Below, in pieces: positions 9,167 to 17,960 of a stretch of 51,990 nucleotides of DNA (its first letter is position 1; the number at the start of each line of letters is the position of its first letter). The position numbers were made by a program, and so were the translations under genes. The notes beneath the pieces are model-generated. The model saw only the letters and a program-made list of their open reading frames with translations. It did no database searches and was not told the DNA's origin. This DNA comes from Thermococcus sp. (lineage in GTDB: Archaea > Methanobacteriota_B > Thermococci > Thermococcales > Thermococcaceae). The DNA lies in contig WAKU01000046.1 in the NCBI GenBank assembly GCA_015523195.1, forward strand, positions 1-51,990. The letters run 5' to 3'.

Positions 9167-9787
9167 CTAAATTTCACCCTCGATCTCGCGCCCTATCCTC
9201 TCGATGAACTCGACGGTAAAGCGGTGCCTCCCCTCGGCGATCCTCCTGGCGGTTTCGGTGTACATTAGATCCTTCAGCCTCAGTATCTTCTCCTCGAAGT
9301 GCCTTAGCGACGCCTCTATGTCCCTCCCGTGCTCTCCCGAGTACATGAAAACCCTCGCAATTCCTATGGCTCCAATCGCGTCGAGCTTGTCCGCATCGCT
9401 CAGTATCTTGGCCTCAAGGGTTTCTGGCTCCGGCCCCCTCGAAAAGCGGTGGCTCTCGATAGCATGAGCCACTGCCCTTACCTTCCCCTCCGGGTAACCG
9501 AGCCCCCTGAGAAAGCGCGCCGCTATCCTGGCCCCTTCCAAGGCGTGATCCTCAACTTTACCCGACTCCTCAAGGGGCCTGGCTATGTCGTGTAGGAGCG
9601 CCGCTAAAGCGAGAACTTCAAGGTCGGCGCCCTCTTCCTTCCCTATGTGGAGGCAGAGGTTGAAGACGCGCTCGACGTGGGAGAAACCGTGAGTTCCCTC
9701 CCTCTCGAAAAAGCTCTTCGCAAACTCCCTCGTCTTCTCAATGAGGGCCCTGCTCCTCTCGTCGGAGATGAACTCCTCAAGCTTCAT
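9167..9787 (-). CDS. HD-superfamily metal-dependent phosphohydrolase
   Basis: This is a 206-residue HD hydrolase. Metal-site residues are visible in order: H37 in GFSHVERV, H66-D67 in ALLHDIAR, and D131 in ILSDADKLDA, giving the H...HD...D pattern. Family members cleave phosphate esters of nucleotides; the substrate here is unknown. It follows the DUF4392 gene after 14 bp on the same strand and may be the last gene of the FtsZ-like operon. Confidence 0.85.
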   Translation of the reverse strand: MKLEEFISDERSRALIEKTREFAKSFFEREGTHGFSHVERVFNLCLHIGKEEGADLEVLALAALLHDIARPLEESGKVEDHALEGARIAARFLRGLGYPEGKVRAVAHAIESHRFSRGPEPETLEAKILSDADKLDAIGAIGIARVFMYSGEHGRDIEASLRHFEEKILRLKDLMYTETARRIAEGRHRFTVEFIERIGREIEGEI

Positions 9788-9801
9788 TCGACCACCATCG
9801 G

Positions 9802-10611
9802 CTACCCGAGCGCGTGGTTTAAAAGGCTTTTCAGGAGCAAAAGAAGCTTTGAGTGAACCTCCATGCCAATGCCGTCAACGCTCACCTCAACCCTTTTCGT
9901 GACGCCGTCCACTACCCCGGCCTCCGCTAAGGCCTCAACGATTTCGACCTCGTCAAAGCCCCCGAGCAGGTTCTCGCCCGTGAGCATGGAGGCCTCGGCT
10001 ATTAAGCCGTAGGCACCCCAGTTGGAGACCGCTGAAGTTATGAGCTCATCTGTTTCCACTACGCTCGCTATCTTCTCCCCGTGGGGGATATACCTGATGA
10101 CGAGCTCCCTGATTTTCCCCATCCCGGCTTCGTTGCCCCCGTCGCCTATTCCTATCGTAGGAATGCCGAGCCTCCTCGCCTCCAAAACAACCCCGTCAAA
10201 AGCTTCTCTCTTTACCTCCAGTCCGCTCATCGAGTAGTACATCCCGTCAGCGCTCCTCCCGGGCGTTTCAACGGCTATGATGAGGGAGTACCTGGAAAGC
10301 CTCGGTCTCTCAACAAAGGAGTCCCAGAAGTCAGCGAGAGCGTCCCTGACCTCTTGGTAGGTGAGTATATCGGCCCTCCCGCCGAGCTTCTCAACCGCGA
10401 GGGCAAGCGCCAGCGCCCCCGGCGGGCCGTCTGTCTCCGGAACCTGAGCGGGAGGTATCGGGAAGCCCGTTACTATGAGGACCCTGGAGGGGTTTTCAGT
10501 GAACTTAGAAGCTACCCGGGTTAAAAAATCAAAACATCTCCTCCTGTAATCAAGGTAGACCCTCAGGATCCCCCTGCCGCCGACGTCCGTGTTTATCAGG
10601 TGGGCTATCAT
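9802..10611 (-). CDS. DUF4392 protein, D-glutamate cyclase-like
   Basis: The 269-residue protein belongs to the DUF4392 family, whose mitochondrial relative converts D-glutamate to 5-oxoproline. Conserved-looking blocks are VTGFPIPPAQVPETDGPPGA (47-66), an SADGMYYSM segment (120-128) and IGIGDGGNEAGMG (153-165). The ATG at 10611 is chosen because GGTGGAGGA precedes it and the upstream 59-residue gene ends there with an ATGA overlap. Activity on D-glutamate is inferred from family only. It is the fourth gene of the overlapping run that starts with the FtsZ-like protein. Confidence 0.75.
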   Translation of the reverse strand: MIAHLINTDVGGRGILRVYLDYRRRCFDFLTRVASKFTENPSRVLIVTGFPIPPAQVPETDGPPGALALALAVEKLGGRADILTYQEVRDALADFWDSFVERPRLSRYSLIIAVETPGRSADGMYYSMSGLEVKREAFDGVVLEARRLGIPTIGIGDGGNEAGMGKIRELVIRYIPHGEKIASVVETDELITSAVSNWGAYGLIAEASMLTGENLLGGFDEVEIVEALAEAGVVDGVTKRVEVSVDGIGMEVHSKLLLLLKSLLNHALG

Positions 10612-10787
10612 TCCTCCACCTCGTAGACTACTATTCTGACCTTTTTGCCCTTGACCGCTTCCTTCAGCTTCCACCAGAGCTCCGTGGGCTTTTCCTCCCT
10701 GCGAACGAGTTCGTCGTTTTCCCTTATCTTCACCCGGCTCTCGTTGAAGGTGTAGAAAACACCCTTAGTATCGAATATCTTCCTCAC
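10608..10787 (-). CDS. Small conserved-looking basic protein (59 aa), function unknown
   Basis: A GTG start at 10787 overlaps the HAD gene's stop (GTGA) and the gene ends in an ATGA overlap with the DUF4392 start, so it fills the space between its neighbours exactly. The product begins VRKIFDTKGV and has about 59 residues with alternating charge and a C-terminal strand KVRIVVYEVEE. It is probably a small alpha/beta protein. Coding status rests on the two-sided translational coupling and good codon use. I recognise no family. Confidence 0.7.
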   Translation of the reverse strand: MRKIFDTKGVFYTFNESRVKIRENDELVRREEKPTELWWKLKEAVKGKKVRIVVYEVEE

Positions 10788-11428
10788 GTTCCCACCCCCA
10801 ACAGCTTTATCAGCTCATGAAGGTTCTTAACCGTAAAGTCCGCCATGTGGAAGTCCCTCTCGCCGTTCCTGTTGATCCAGACTGCCTTCATTCCAACGTT
10901 CTTAGCCCCGTAGACGTCCTGCCAGAGGGAGTCCCCGACCATCACGGCCTCGTCCGGTTTGAGGCCCGCCATCTCCAGCGCCATCAGGAAGATCTTCGGA
11001 TCGGGTTTTACGGTTTTCGCGTCCTCCCTCGTCACTATAACGTCGAAGTATTTCAAGAGGCCCGTCACCTTTAGCTTCAGCCTCTGGTACTCCGGGCCGC
11101 TCGTTATTATGCCGAGGAGGTACCTTTTCCTAAGGACTTCGAGGGCGGGCACGACATCGGGGAAAACCGTTATCCTGTGGGGATACTTCTCTATCAGCCT
11201 CTCGTACCTCATGTCGAGGCCAAAGAGCCCGAAGAAGAAGTTCCAGTCGTGCCACTCGTAGCTGTCCCTCCTGAGCACTATCTCCCTGAGGAAGAGCTCC
11301 CTCGCCTTATCCCTGCTGACCCCCAGCTTCTTCGCCAGCTTCTCGTACACCTGGGGAAGGAAGAGGGCCATCATAGGCCTCTCGCTCATGAGAGTGTGGT
11401 CAATGTCGAAGTACAGTCCCCTTATCAC
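10784..11428 (-). CDS. HAD-superfamily hydrolase
   Basis: This is a 214-residue HAD phosphatase. Motif I is YFDIDHTL (nucleophile D8, acid D10), motif II the TSG of IITSGPEYQ, motif III the lysine of TVKPDPKIF, and motif IV VGDSLWQDV. The insertion of about 90 residues after motif I is a helical C1-type cap. The GTG at 11428 (VIRGLYFDID) is preferred because it starts exactly at the first strand of the fold; the frame upstream translates to a non-homologous arginine-rich leader. The gene overlaps the end of the FtsZ-like gene by 29 bp. Substrate unknown. Confidence 0.85.
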   Translation of the reverse strand: MIRGLYFDIDHTLMSERPMMALFLPQVYEKLAKKLGVSRDKARELFLREIVLRRDSYEWHDWNFFFGLFGLDMRYERLIEKYPHRITVFPDVVPALEVLRKRYLLGIITSGPEYQRLKLKVTGLLKYFDVIVTREDAKTVKPDPKIFLMALEMAGLKPDEAVMVGDSLWQDVYGAKNVGMKAVWINRNGERDFHMADFTVKNLHELIKLLGVGT

Positions 11429-12176
11429 CTCTGACCCCCCAGCCCTTAACGAGCAGCGCGAGTACCTCCATCCCCTCAACGGCGCCCTCGGCTATACCCC
11501 ATATAACGTCCTTCTCCCTGAGGAGCTCCTGGAACCTGCCGAGTACGGAGTGGGCCTCCTTAAGGGTCGTCTCCCCGCTTATTAAGGTTATCACTATGCC
11601 CCTGTCCCAGATCCCCCAGTTCCACTCGAAGTCTATGCTCTTCAGGAGCCGGAGTATGCCGACGTTGCCTCCCCTAACCGTTGCGAAGAAGTCAGCGTAG
11701 TCCACGTTAACGAGCATCTCACCCTCAAGGGAGTCGTGGAGGTACCTGAAGGCCCTTGAAATGCTCTCGGCTGCGAGCCCGTAGGCCCTCTGGATCGGGA
11801 CGTCCAGCTCAAGAAAGTCCCACAGGGAATCGTAGAAAACGGTCTCAAAGCCCTCAGCCCAGAGAGGCTTTTTCTCGACCACCAGCTCTCTTTTGGGGGT
11901 GAAAACATAGGCCAGGGGGGTGCAGCCCTCCGGAACGCTCTTCACTATCAGCTCCGCGATCTCCTCGTTAACCGGCTTGTCCTCAAAGACCACCCACACT
12001 ATGGAGTTCTCGGGAAGGTTTGAGAAGAGCTCCCTAATTCTCTCCCCGTATTCCTCACTCCTGAGCAGGTAGAGGCCGGGGTTAATCCTCACCCTGATCG
12101 CATCGGACGTTACACCGTCTACGACCCTCCCCCCGGTGCCTCCGATTCCGACAAAGACGTGGGTGAACTTCAGCAT
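11400..12176 (-). CDS. Divergent FtsZ/tubulin-superfamily protein lacking the T4 GTP-binding loop
   Basis: The 258-residue protein follows FtsZ from end to end. A T1-like loop VGIGGTGGRVV (9-19) occurs at the N-terminus. TPLAYVFTPKRE (86-97) matches the FtsZ strand before T5, and LVNVDYADFFATV (155-167) matches the T7 catalytic loop NxDFAD with both aspartates kept. IVITLISGETTLKEA and DVIWGIAEG match the C-terminal sheet. The GGGTGTG loop (T4) is absent; the segment there is IVWVVFEDKPVNEE (59-72). The ATG at 12176 is set by a TATA box at 12204-12214. FtsZ relationship is by my own motif alignment. A filament partner, cap or regulator is inference. Confidence 0.7.
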   Translation of the reverse strand: MLKFTHVFVGIGGTGGRVVDGVTSDAIRVRINPGLYLLRSEEYGERIRELFSNLPENSIVWVVFEDKPVNEEIAELIVKSVPEGCTPLAYVFTPKRELVVEKKPLWAEGFETVFYDSLWDFLELDVPIQRAYGLAAESISRAFRYLHDSLEGEMLVNVDYADFFATVRGGNVGILRLLKSIDFEWNWGIWDRGIVITLISGETTLKEAHSVLGRFQELLREKDVIWGIAEGAVEGMEVLALLVKGWGVRGDKGTVLRH

Positions 12177-12203
12177 GCTATCCCTAAAAAAGGGGAGGGG
12201 AAG

Positions 12204-12214
12204 CCTAATAAACC
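12204..12214 (-). promoter_or_regulatory. TATA box of the FtsZ-like operon
   Basis: GGTTTATTAGG on the minus strand sits just after the HPS-PHI stop codon. It predicts a start near 12185 and a very short leader to the ATG at 12176. The FtsZ-like, HAD, 59-residue and DUF4392 genes overlap and would follow from it. Confidence 0.45.
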
Positions 12215-12216
12215 TT

Positions 12217-13437
12217 TCACTCAAGGGTGGCGTGCTTCTTTTTCATGTCCTTCTCTGTCTTCTGGAAGGTTGCCATGAGAAGGGCTATGACGCCGTCAAG
12301 GAAGATCATCGTCGAGTCCTCGAAGAGGGTGCCCATGGGGGCTATCCAGCGGTATCTCGTGAGCATCTGCCTCGCTATGTAGTCAGTGGGAACGTTGGCT
12401 TTGGTCCTTCCGGGTATCTCAACCGTGATGTCCGCGAGATTTCCGAGGGGAGAATTGGGGTAGGAGGTGAGCGCGACCACCTTTCCGCCCTCCTTCTTGG
12501 CTATCTTCGCAGCATCGACTATGCTCGTCGTCTCACCGGAGCCGCTTATCGCTATGAGAAGGTCACCGGGCTCGAAGGCGGGCGTTATGGTCTCACCCAC
12601 GACGTAAACGTTGAAGTCGAGGTGCATAAGACGCATCGCGAAGGCCTTCCCGACGAGGCCGCTCCTGCCGGCGCCGTAGATGAATATCTTGTTCGCCCCT
12701 ATCATGGCATCGACGAAGCCCCGAACCTGTTCGAGTTTCAGTATGTCCGCGACGTTGCCCACGTGCTCGGTGATGTCCTTCATGGCCTTCCTTATCGTCT
12801 TCATGTAGTCGTCCCAGAAGAGGTCTATTATCTTCCTCGTTACCCCCTCAGGATCCTCCGACTTGGTTATCGCGCCGCCAACGATGATTATAGTCGCGCC
12901 GAGCTCTATGACCTTTGGAATGGTTTCGAGGTTCAGGCCGCCTGCAACAGCGACCGGGACGTTAACGGCCTTCACAACCTTTTCGAGGTCTTCGAGGGGA
13001 TTCTTGCCCTGGGCCTGCTCGTCTATGCCCGTGTGGACGAGTATGTAGTGGACGCCCATCTTCTCAAGTTCCTTCGCCCGCTTAACCTTGTCCCGCACGC
13101 CTATGAGATCTACCATGACCCTTATACCGTACTTCCGGGCCACATCAATAGCATCCCGTATCGTCTTGTTGTCCGCAACGCCGAGAATAGAAACAACGTC
13201 CGCCCCGTGCCTCGCGGCCATCTCAACCTCAAGGGCGCCGGTGTCCATCGTCTTCAGATCGGCCACGATCTTTCTGTCGTGAAAGCGCCTCTTGAGGAGC
13301 TCGACGGCGCGCATGCCCTCCTCCTTGATCAGAGGTGTCCCGACCTCAAGCCAGTGGGCACCGCCGCGGGCGGCCTTCTCAGCTATGGACATGGCTTCTT
13401 CAACGTCGGTAAGATCAAGGGCAACCTGGAGTATCAT
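12217..13437 (-). CDS. hps-phi: Bifunctional 3-hexulose-6-phosphate synthase/6-phospho-3-hexuloisomerase
   Basis: This fused enzyme interconverts fructose 6-phosphate with ribulose 5-phosphate and formaldehyde through hexulose 6-phosphate. In Thermococcales it supplies pentose phosphates in place of the oxidative pathway. Residues 1-210 are the OMP-decarboxylase-like barrel, with IVADLKTMD giving D60, K62 and D65. Residues about 225-400 are a SIS isomerase domain with GAGRSGLVGKAFAMRL (255-270). The 406-residue length matches the known fusion in Pyrococcus and Thermococcus. Two TATA-like boxes lie upstream at 13461-13470 and 13481-13490. Confidence 0.96.
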   Translation of the reverse strand: MILQVALDLTDVEEAMSIAEKAARGGAHWLEVGTPLIKEEGMRAVELLKRRFHDRKIVADLKTMDTGALEVEMAARHGADVVSILGVADNKTIRDAIDVARKYGIRVMVDLIGVRDKVKRAKELEKMGVHYILVHTGIDEQAQGKNPLEDLEKVVKAVNVPVAVAGGLNLETIPKVIELGATIIIVGGAITKSEDPEGVTRKIIDLFWDDYMKTIRKAMKDITEHVGNVADILKLEQVRGFVDAMIGANKIFIYGAGRSGLVGKAFAMRLMHLDFNVYVVGETITPAFEPGDLLIAISGSGETTSIVDAAKIAKKEGGKVVALTSYPNSPLGNLADITVEIPGRTKANVPTDYIARQMLTRYRWIAPMGTLFEDSTMIFLDGVIALLMATFQKTEKDMKKKHATLE

Positions 13438-13480
13438 CCCTCTTCACCCGAGAAATTTTCATTTTAAACTTACATGCCGG

Positions 13481-13490
13481 CTTTTAAAGC
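13481..13490 (-). promoter_or_regulatory. TATA box of hps-phi
   Basis: GCTTTAAAAG on the minus strand predicts transcription from about 13460 and leaves room for the GGGTGAAGAGGG RBS. A second AT box at 13461-13470 is too close to the ATG at 13437 for an RBS-bearing leader. Confidence 0.45.
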
Positions 13491-13590
13491 TTTGTCTCCT
13501 TCGATTGGCATGGAGATGTTAAGAGGTTTAGATGGAGATTTGAGTTAAGTTTTAATAGCATGATGTAGTACGTGAAATGAGGTGGCCATC

Positions 13591-14574
13591 ATGAAGGGAC
13601 GCTACTCAGTTCTTCTGGTACTATTGGTGATATCCTCAGTGGTTGCAGTCTCATATTCCAGCGGCTGTGTGGGAGGTTCCTCGGGCGAGAAGAACTGGCT
13701 CGAGCTCGTGCCATCGGATGCAGTCTTAGCCGTCAACGTCAACCCTAAGGTCACAACGGAGGAGTCCTTCATAAGGGCGCTTAAGGAAGCAGGGTTTTAC
13801 AACGAGTACATAGACGATGTGAACACCCTGAAGGAGAAAACGGGCGTAGACATCAACTCACTGAAGAGGGCAATATTCGTCATGGAATCGTCCGACGAGG
13901 AAAACTCAGCGCTCTACGCCGAGGGGAAGTTTGACGTTTCGCGCATAGAACAGGCGATAGAGAAGGAAAACGAGACCTCATTGAAGCGCGGAACCTACAA
14001 GGGGGTCGAGATGTACTACAGCGATGAGGCGAAGGCCGCCCTGGCCCTGACCAAGGACTACGTGATCGTCGGGAGGAGGGCCATCGTTGAGGACATGATA
14101 GACCTGATCAAGGGAAACGGCCAGTGGGCGAAGAAGTTCTCGGACATCAGCAAAAAGCTCGGTAGAGGGGACGTCGTTGTGGTGGCGGACTACTCCTACT
14201 TCTACGGCTCAGTCTCCAAGAACACCGAAGAAAACCCAAACATAGGCTCCCTCGTGTCAGCCTCCTCGGCGGTTGACTACATAGGCCTTAAGATTGACTT
14301 CACGAGCAGCGGCTACGGCATCGAGTTCCTCATGCATGCCAAGGACCTCTCGTCGGCCAAGGAGATAAAGAACGACATAAACGCCAGCCTGACGCTCGCG
14401 GGCTCCTGGGTGAAGAGGATGCAGAACGCCAACGTCTCATCGGTCATTACGACGCTTATGAAGTCGATTAAGGTGTCAAGGGACGGTCAGTACGTCTCAA
14501 TAAAGCTCACGCTATCAGAGGATCTCATAGAGAGTCTCAAAGGGGCAATGGAGCGCCGCACAGTGGAATGGTGA
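13591..14574 (+). CDS. Secreted lipoprotein of unknown function, operon with an ABC exporter
   Basis: The 327-residue protein has a signal peptide with a Thermococcales lipobox-like SSGCVGG; C26 would be the lipidated residue. The mature part opens with VPSDAVLAVNVNP and resembles DUF3352-type proteins, which have weakly repeated alpha/beta halves, but I cannot confirm that family. The ATG at 13591 is preceded by GAGGTG; the in-frame GTG at 13582 is part of that RBS. It is first in an operon with an ABC-2 permease (6-bp gap) and an ATPase. It may serve as the extracellular part of the transporter or be its cargo. Confidence 0.75.
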   Translation: MKGRYSVLLVLLVISSVVAVSYSSGCVGGSSGEKNWLELVPSDAVLAVNVNPKVTTEESFIRALKEAGFYNEYIDDVNTLKEKTGVDINSLKRAIFVMESSDEENSALYAEGKFDVSRIEQAIEKENETSLKRGTYKGVEMYYSDEAKAALALTKDYVIVGRRAIVEDMIDLIKGNGQWAKKFSDISKKLGRGDVVVVADYSYFYGSVSKNTEENPNIGSLVSASSAVDYIGLKIDFTSSGYGIEFLMHAKDLSSAKEIKNDINASLTLAGSWVKRMQNANVSSVITTLMKSIKVSRDGQYVSIKLTLSEDLIESLKGAMERRTVEW

Positions 14575-14580
14575 GAGTAA

Positions 14581-15633
14581 GTGACCCGGTTCAAGAAGGC
14601 CCGGGCACTCCTCATTAAGGAGATCAGACTGCTCCTGAAGAGGCCGGCAGTCCTTTTTCTCCTCATTTTCGTTCCGATTTTCTTCGGCCTCGTCTTCGCC
14701 TCGTACGAGAGCGCCATTCCACGGGACACACCCGTTGCGATAGTTCTGAAGGGGAACGTGTCCCGGGAGGAGGTCAAGGAGATACTCTCCATCGCGAGGA
14801 CGTTCTCCAGCCCGACGCTCGTTCCCGGGATGAAAGAGGCAATAGACGGCCTCCAGAGGGAGAATTATTACGTCATAATCGAGATCCAGAACTACACCGA
14901 TCTGGCCCACGGGAGCTACACCGTTTACTACGACGATTCCATGACGCCGGTGGCGTCGATCTCGGAGAACCTCTTGGAGATCCTCAGGATCAGGTTCGGG
15001 GGCGCCAGGATAAGGTCCGTGCCCCTTAACCGCCACGCCTCACTTCCCGAGTTCTTCTTTCCGGGCGTGCTCCTCATCATGGCGATTATAATCGGTATGG
15101 AAGTGGTTCCGGACAACACGATAGAAGACGCCCCCGTCCTGCCGAGGCTCAAGATGGTCTCCTCAATCTGGACGAACTTCTCGGTCAGGCTCCTAATGGC
15201 CATCGGGCTTGCGTTCTTTCAGGCCCTCTTGGCGTTCCTCTCGTACCGCCTCACCCCGAACTCACCTAACTTCACACTGGCGGCGCTTTTTGTACTCTTC
15301 ATAACCACCCTCTACTTGGCCCTGCTCGGCCTCGCCTTCGTCCTCGCCTTCAGGTTCGAGAGGTACTCCAAGGGCTACCTCCAGGTAACCGCAGGCTTCC
15401 TCGTTTTCATGTCGGGAATGCTCTATCCGGTGGGCTTCTTCCCGAAGTCCCTTCAGTACCTCGCCCACCTCCTTCCAACTTACTACTCGACCGTTATGAT
15501 GCGGGCCTTCATGTACCGCAGCGTCCACCCATCACTCTTTTCGGACTACCTCGCCGTGATAACCCTATGGACTATAGGCCTCTTTCTCCTCGACCTACTC
15601 CTCGCCGGGAGGCTGAAGGAATGGGCACCCTGA
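14581..15633 (+). CDS. ABC-2 type transporter permease
   Basis: The 350-residue membrane protein has the ABC-2 layout: one N-terminal membrane helix (about 22-40), a large extracellular domain of about 120 residues, then five or six helices from about 155 onwards. A typical segment is SGMLYPVGFFPKSLQYLAHLLP, the region before the last helix in drug and daunorubicin-type exporters. The GTG start has GGTGAGAG upstream. Its end overlaps the ATPase gene by 13 bp. Substrate unknown; the lipoprotein encoded upstream suggests an envelope-related job. Confidence 0.85.
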   Translation: MTRFKKARALLIKEIRLLLKRPAVLFLLIFVPIFFGLVFASYESAIPRDTPVAIVLKGNVSREEVKEILSIARTFSSPTLVPGMKEAIDGLQRENYYVIIEIQNYTDLAHGSYTVYYDDSMTPVASISENLLEILRIRFGGARIRSVPLNRHASLPEFFFPGVLLIMAIIIGMEVVPDNTIEDAPVLPRLKMVSSIWTNFSVRLLMAIGLAFFQALLAFLSYRLTPNSPNFTLAALFVLFITTLYLALLGLAFVLAFRFERYSKGYLQVTAGFLVFMSGMLYPVGFFPKSLQYLAHLLPTYYSTVMMRAFMYRSVHPSLFSDYLAVITLWTIGLFLLDLLLAGRLKEWAP

Positions 15634-16217
15634 TCGTGGAGAACCTCTGGAAGGCCTACTCCGGAAGGGCCGTCATAAAAGGGGTGAACCTGAGGTTAGA
15701 GGACGGGGACTTCGTCTGCATCTACGGGCCCAACGGCTCGGGGAAGAGCACGCTGCTCCACGCGATAGCCGGCCTTACAGAGTACTCTGGGAGGATAGAG
15801 GTGAGGGGGAAGATAGGCGTCGCCCTCCAGGCCCCCACGATGCACCCACGCCTCCTCCTCCGCGAGAACATTGAGCTCTTTTCCAGCCTCTTGGGCTTCA
15901 GGATGGACGAAGCCCTGCGGCTCTGCAAAACCTTGGGGCTCGATGGACACCTTGGAAAGAGGTTCTCAGAGCTTTCTCACGGCAATAAAAAGAAAGCGGA
16001 GATCCTGCTGGCCCTCTTAGGGGAACCGGACATCATCCTGATGGACGAACCGCTGGTCTCGCTTGACTACGTCTCCAGAGAAGCCCTCCTTGGACTCCTG
16101 AGGGGGATGAAGGGAAAGAAAACCTTCCTGGTCGTCACGCACTTTCCAGAGCTCCTCAGGGACCTCTGCGACAGGACGTTTAAGATGGAAGATGGAAAGC
16201 TGAGCGAGATCACTTGA
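15621..16217 (+). CDS. ABC transporter ATP-binding protein
   Basis: This compact 198-residue ATPase has Walker [10 protein letters not shown] (36-44), a short Q-loop region, and Walker B IILMDEP (138-144). The signature is LSHGN (118-122) instead of LSGGQ, as found in some small export ATPases. The ATG at 15621 follows GGAGGCTGAAGG and lies inside the end of the permease gene, so the two are coupled; longer frames lack homology. Its 3' end overlaps the convergent lrpA gene by 8 bp. Confidence 0.88.
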   Translation: MGTLIVENLWKAYSGRAVIKGVNLRLEDGDFVCIYGPNGSGKSTLLHAIAGLTEYSGRIEVRGKIGVALQAPTMHPRLLLRENIELFSSLLGFRMDEALRLCKTLGLDGHLGKRFSELSHGNKKKAEILLALLGEPDIILMDEPLVSLDYVSREALLGLLRGMKGKKTFLVVTHFPELLRDLCDRTFKMEDGKLSEIT

Positions 16218-16635
16218 ACTTCTCGAGGATTATCGCGGGGCAGACCTTGGTTACCCCCTCTATCTTACCTATTTTGTTGGAGATTATGTCGGAGAGATCC
16301 TCCCCGTTCTTGGCCCACACCTCGGTCATTATCATGTGATCCCCGCTGGTCAGGTAAACCCTCCTCACGAAGTCGAACTCCTTGAGCTTGTTGGCAACCT
16401 CAAATATCCTCTCAGGGAGTGTGTCAACCCCAGTTAGGCTGACGAGGTTGTAACCGAGCTTTGACGGGTCTATGACCACCGTGTACTGCTTTATAACCCC
16501 AGCCTCCTCCAGTGCCTTGACGCGCTTCCTGACGGCCGTTTCGCTTATCCCGAGAACCTTGGCTATCTCTGTGAAAGGCGTTCGGGCGTCTTTGGTCAGC
16601 ATCTCAATTATGACCTTATCCCTCTCATCCAGCAA
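16210..16635 (-). CDS. lrpA: Lrp/AsnC-family transcription regulator, LrpA orthologue
   Basis: The protein has an N-terminal helix-turn-helix ([28 protein letters not shown], about residues 13-40) and a C-terminal RAM ligand-binding domain ending [11 protein letters not shown]. Sequence and length match P. furiosus LrpA, which represses its own gene. The TTG at 16635 is chosen because GGAGGTGGAG stands just before it and it gives exactly 141 residues starting MLDERDK; the longer frame would place the start upstream of that RBS. A TATA-like TTAATATA lies near 16677-16684. Autoregulation is inferred from the orthologue. Confidence 0.88.
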   Translation of the reverse strand: MLDERDKVIIEMLTKDARTPFTEIAKVLGISETAVRKRVKALEEAGVIKQYTVVIDPSKLGYNLVSLTGVDTLPERIFEVANKLKEFDFVRRVYLTSGDHMIMTEVWAKNGEDLSDIISNKIGKIEGVTKVCPAIILEKFK

Positions 16636-16706
16636 CTCCTCCACCTCCGCTACTAATTTCAAACTATGTTGGGATGGTATATTAACCTATTGGTTCAATC
16701 CTAACA

Positions 16707-17960
16707 CTACCCCTTCAGCTTCACCACGGCCTCAACGTGGGGGGTGTGGGGGAACATGTCGAGGCCAACCGCCTCCTCCACCCTGTAGGCTCCCCTCAGT
16801 TCCCTCAGGTTCATGGATAGTGTTCTCGGATTGCAGGAAACGTAAATAAGGTTTTCGGGTTTGTCCCTAAGAAGCCTCTTTACGAGCCTCGGGTGGAGGC
16901 CCGCCCTCGGCGGATCGACTATTACGGTGTCGTAACCATTGAGGTTCTCAACTTTCCTGTCCTCCCCGACCTCGAACTCGGCCTCCACGCTGTTGAGTTC
17001 AGAATTTAGGTTTGCCATCCGAACCGCAAACGGGTTCATCTCAATCCCCCTAACTTTGAAGCCCCTCTTCGCGAGGTACACTCCAAAGGTCCCAACGCCT
17101 GAGTACAGGTCGAGAGCCATCTCCCCCTCCGCCAGAGAGGCCACCGTCTTGAGTAGATTAACGGCCTGGTAGCTGTTGGTCTGGAAGAAGGAGTTCGGGT
17201 GTATGAGGTAGGTAACGTCCCCGAGGGTCTCCCTTATGAACTCTGCCCCCCAGAACCTCTCAACGTCCCCGTAGGAGACATCGCTCTCGCTCCTGTTCAC
17301 GCTCCAGTAGATGGAGGTGGCGTAGGGGAAGTATTCCGGAAACTCCCCTGGGAGACTCCCCTCCTTCGTGACGAGGTTCACCATCAGTTCGCCCGTGAAC
17401 TTCCCCTCCCTGATGACGATGTACCTGAGGAACCCGCTGTTCTCCCGGATCCCGTAAGCAGGCAGGTTAAAATCGGCCATGAAATCCCTGAGCGACCTGA
17501 GAACCCTGCCGCTCGATTCACCGAAGACGGGGCAGGATTCGATGTCCACCACGTCCCACCAGGTGCCGTACCTCCTGAAGCCAACCCCTTTTGTAGATAT
17601 GACAACATCAATCCTGTTTCTATGTCCAAATATCTTTGGAGACGGGACTACGTCAACATCCATATCAAGGGCCTTCTCAAGCACCGACCGTTTAAAGGAG
17701 AGCTGCTCCCGGTAAGGCATGTGCTGGAGAAGGCAACCCCCGCAGAGGCCGAAGTATGGACAGCGGGGCTCTGTCCTGATCCCGGAGCCCTCTATGAGCT
17801 CGAACTTCTCCGCTATTAGAATCCTCTTTCTCCTCCTCAGCTTCGTGACCCTAACCCTATCCCCAGGGGCTGTGAAGGGGACGTGGATCTTTCTCCTCCC
17901 ATCCTTAAGTATCCCGAGCCCGTTCTCAGCCAAGCCCTCGATCCGGCCCTCCATCCTCAT
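16707..17960 (-). CDS. TrmA/RumA-type S-adenosylmethionine-dependent m5U methyltransferase
   Basis: The 417-residue enzyme has a TRAM domain (1-60), a cysteine cluster C67, C73, C76 plus a later cysteine in ESCPVFG that would hold a 4Fe-4S cluster, a SAM motif LDLYSGVGTFG near 291, DPPRAGL, and the catalytic cysteine in SCNPRTL near 375. Pyrococcus has two such paralogues, one for tRNA U54 and one for 23S rRNA; I cannot tell which this is. The ATG at 17960 is preceded by AAGGTG; the longer frame starts in an unconserved leader. Confidence 0.9.
   Translation of the reverse strand: MRMEGRIEGLAENGLGILKDGRRKIHVPFTAPGDRVRVTKLRRRKRILIAEKFELIEGSGIRTEPRCPYFGLCGGCLLQHMPYREQLSFKRSVLEKALDMDVDVVPSPKIFGHRNRIDVVISTKGVGFRRYGTWWDVVDIESCPVFGESSGRVLRSLRDFMADFNLPAYGIRENSGFLRYIVIREGKFTGELMVNLVTKEGSLPGEFPEYFPYATSIYWSVNRSESDVSYGDVERFWGAEFIRETLGDVTYLIHPNSFFQTNSYQAVNLLKTVASLAEGEMALDLYSGVGTFGVYLAKRGFKVRGIEMNPFAVRMANLNSELNSVEAEFEVGEDRKVENLNGYDTVIVDPPRAGLHPRLVKRLLRDKPENLIYVSCNPRTLSMNLRELRGAYRVEEAVGLDMFPHTPHVEAVVKLKG

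Noticed and set aside
12136..13467. A 443-codon open frame on the plus strand, antisense to hps-phi
   Set aside because: It lies fully across a well-recognised enzyme gene, its translation has no family features, and long antisense frames are common in GC-rich genes with biased codons.
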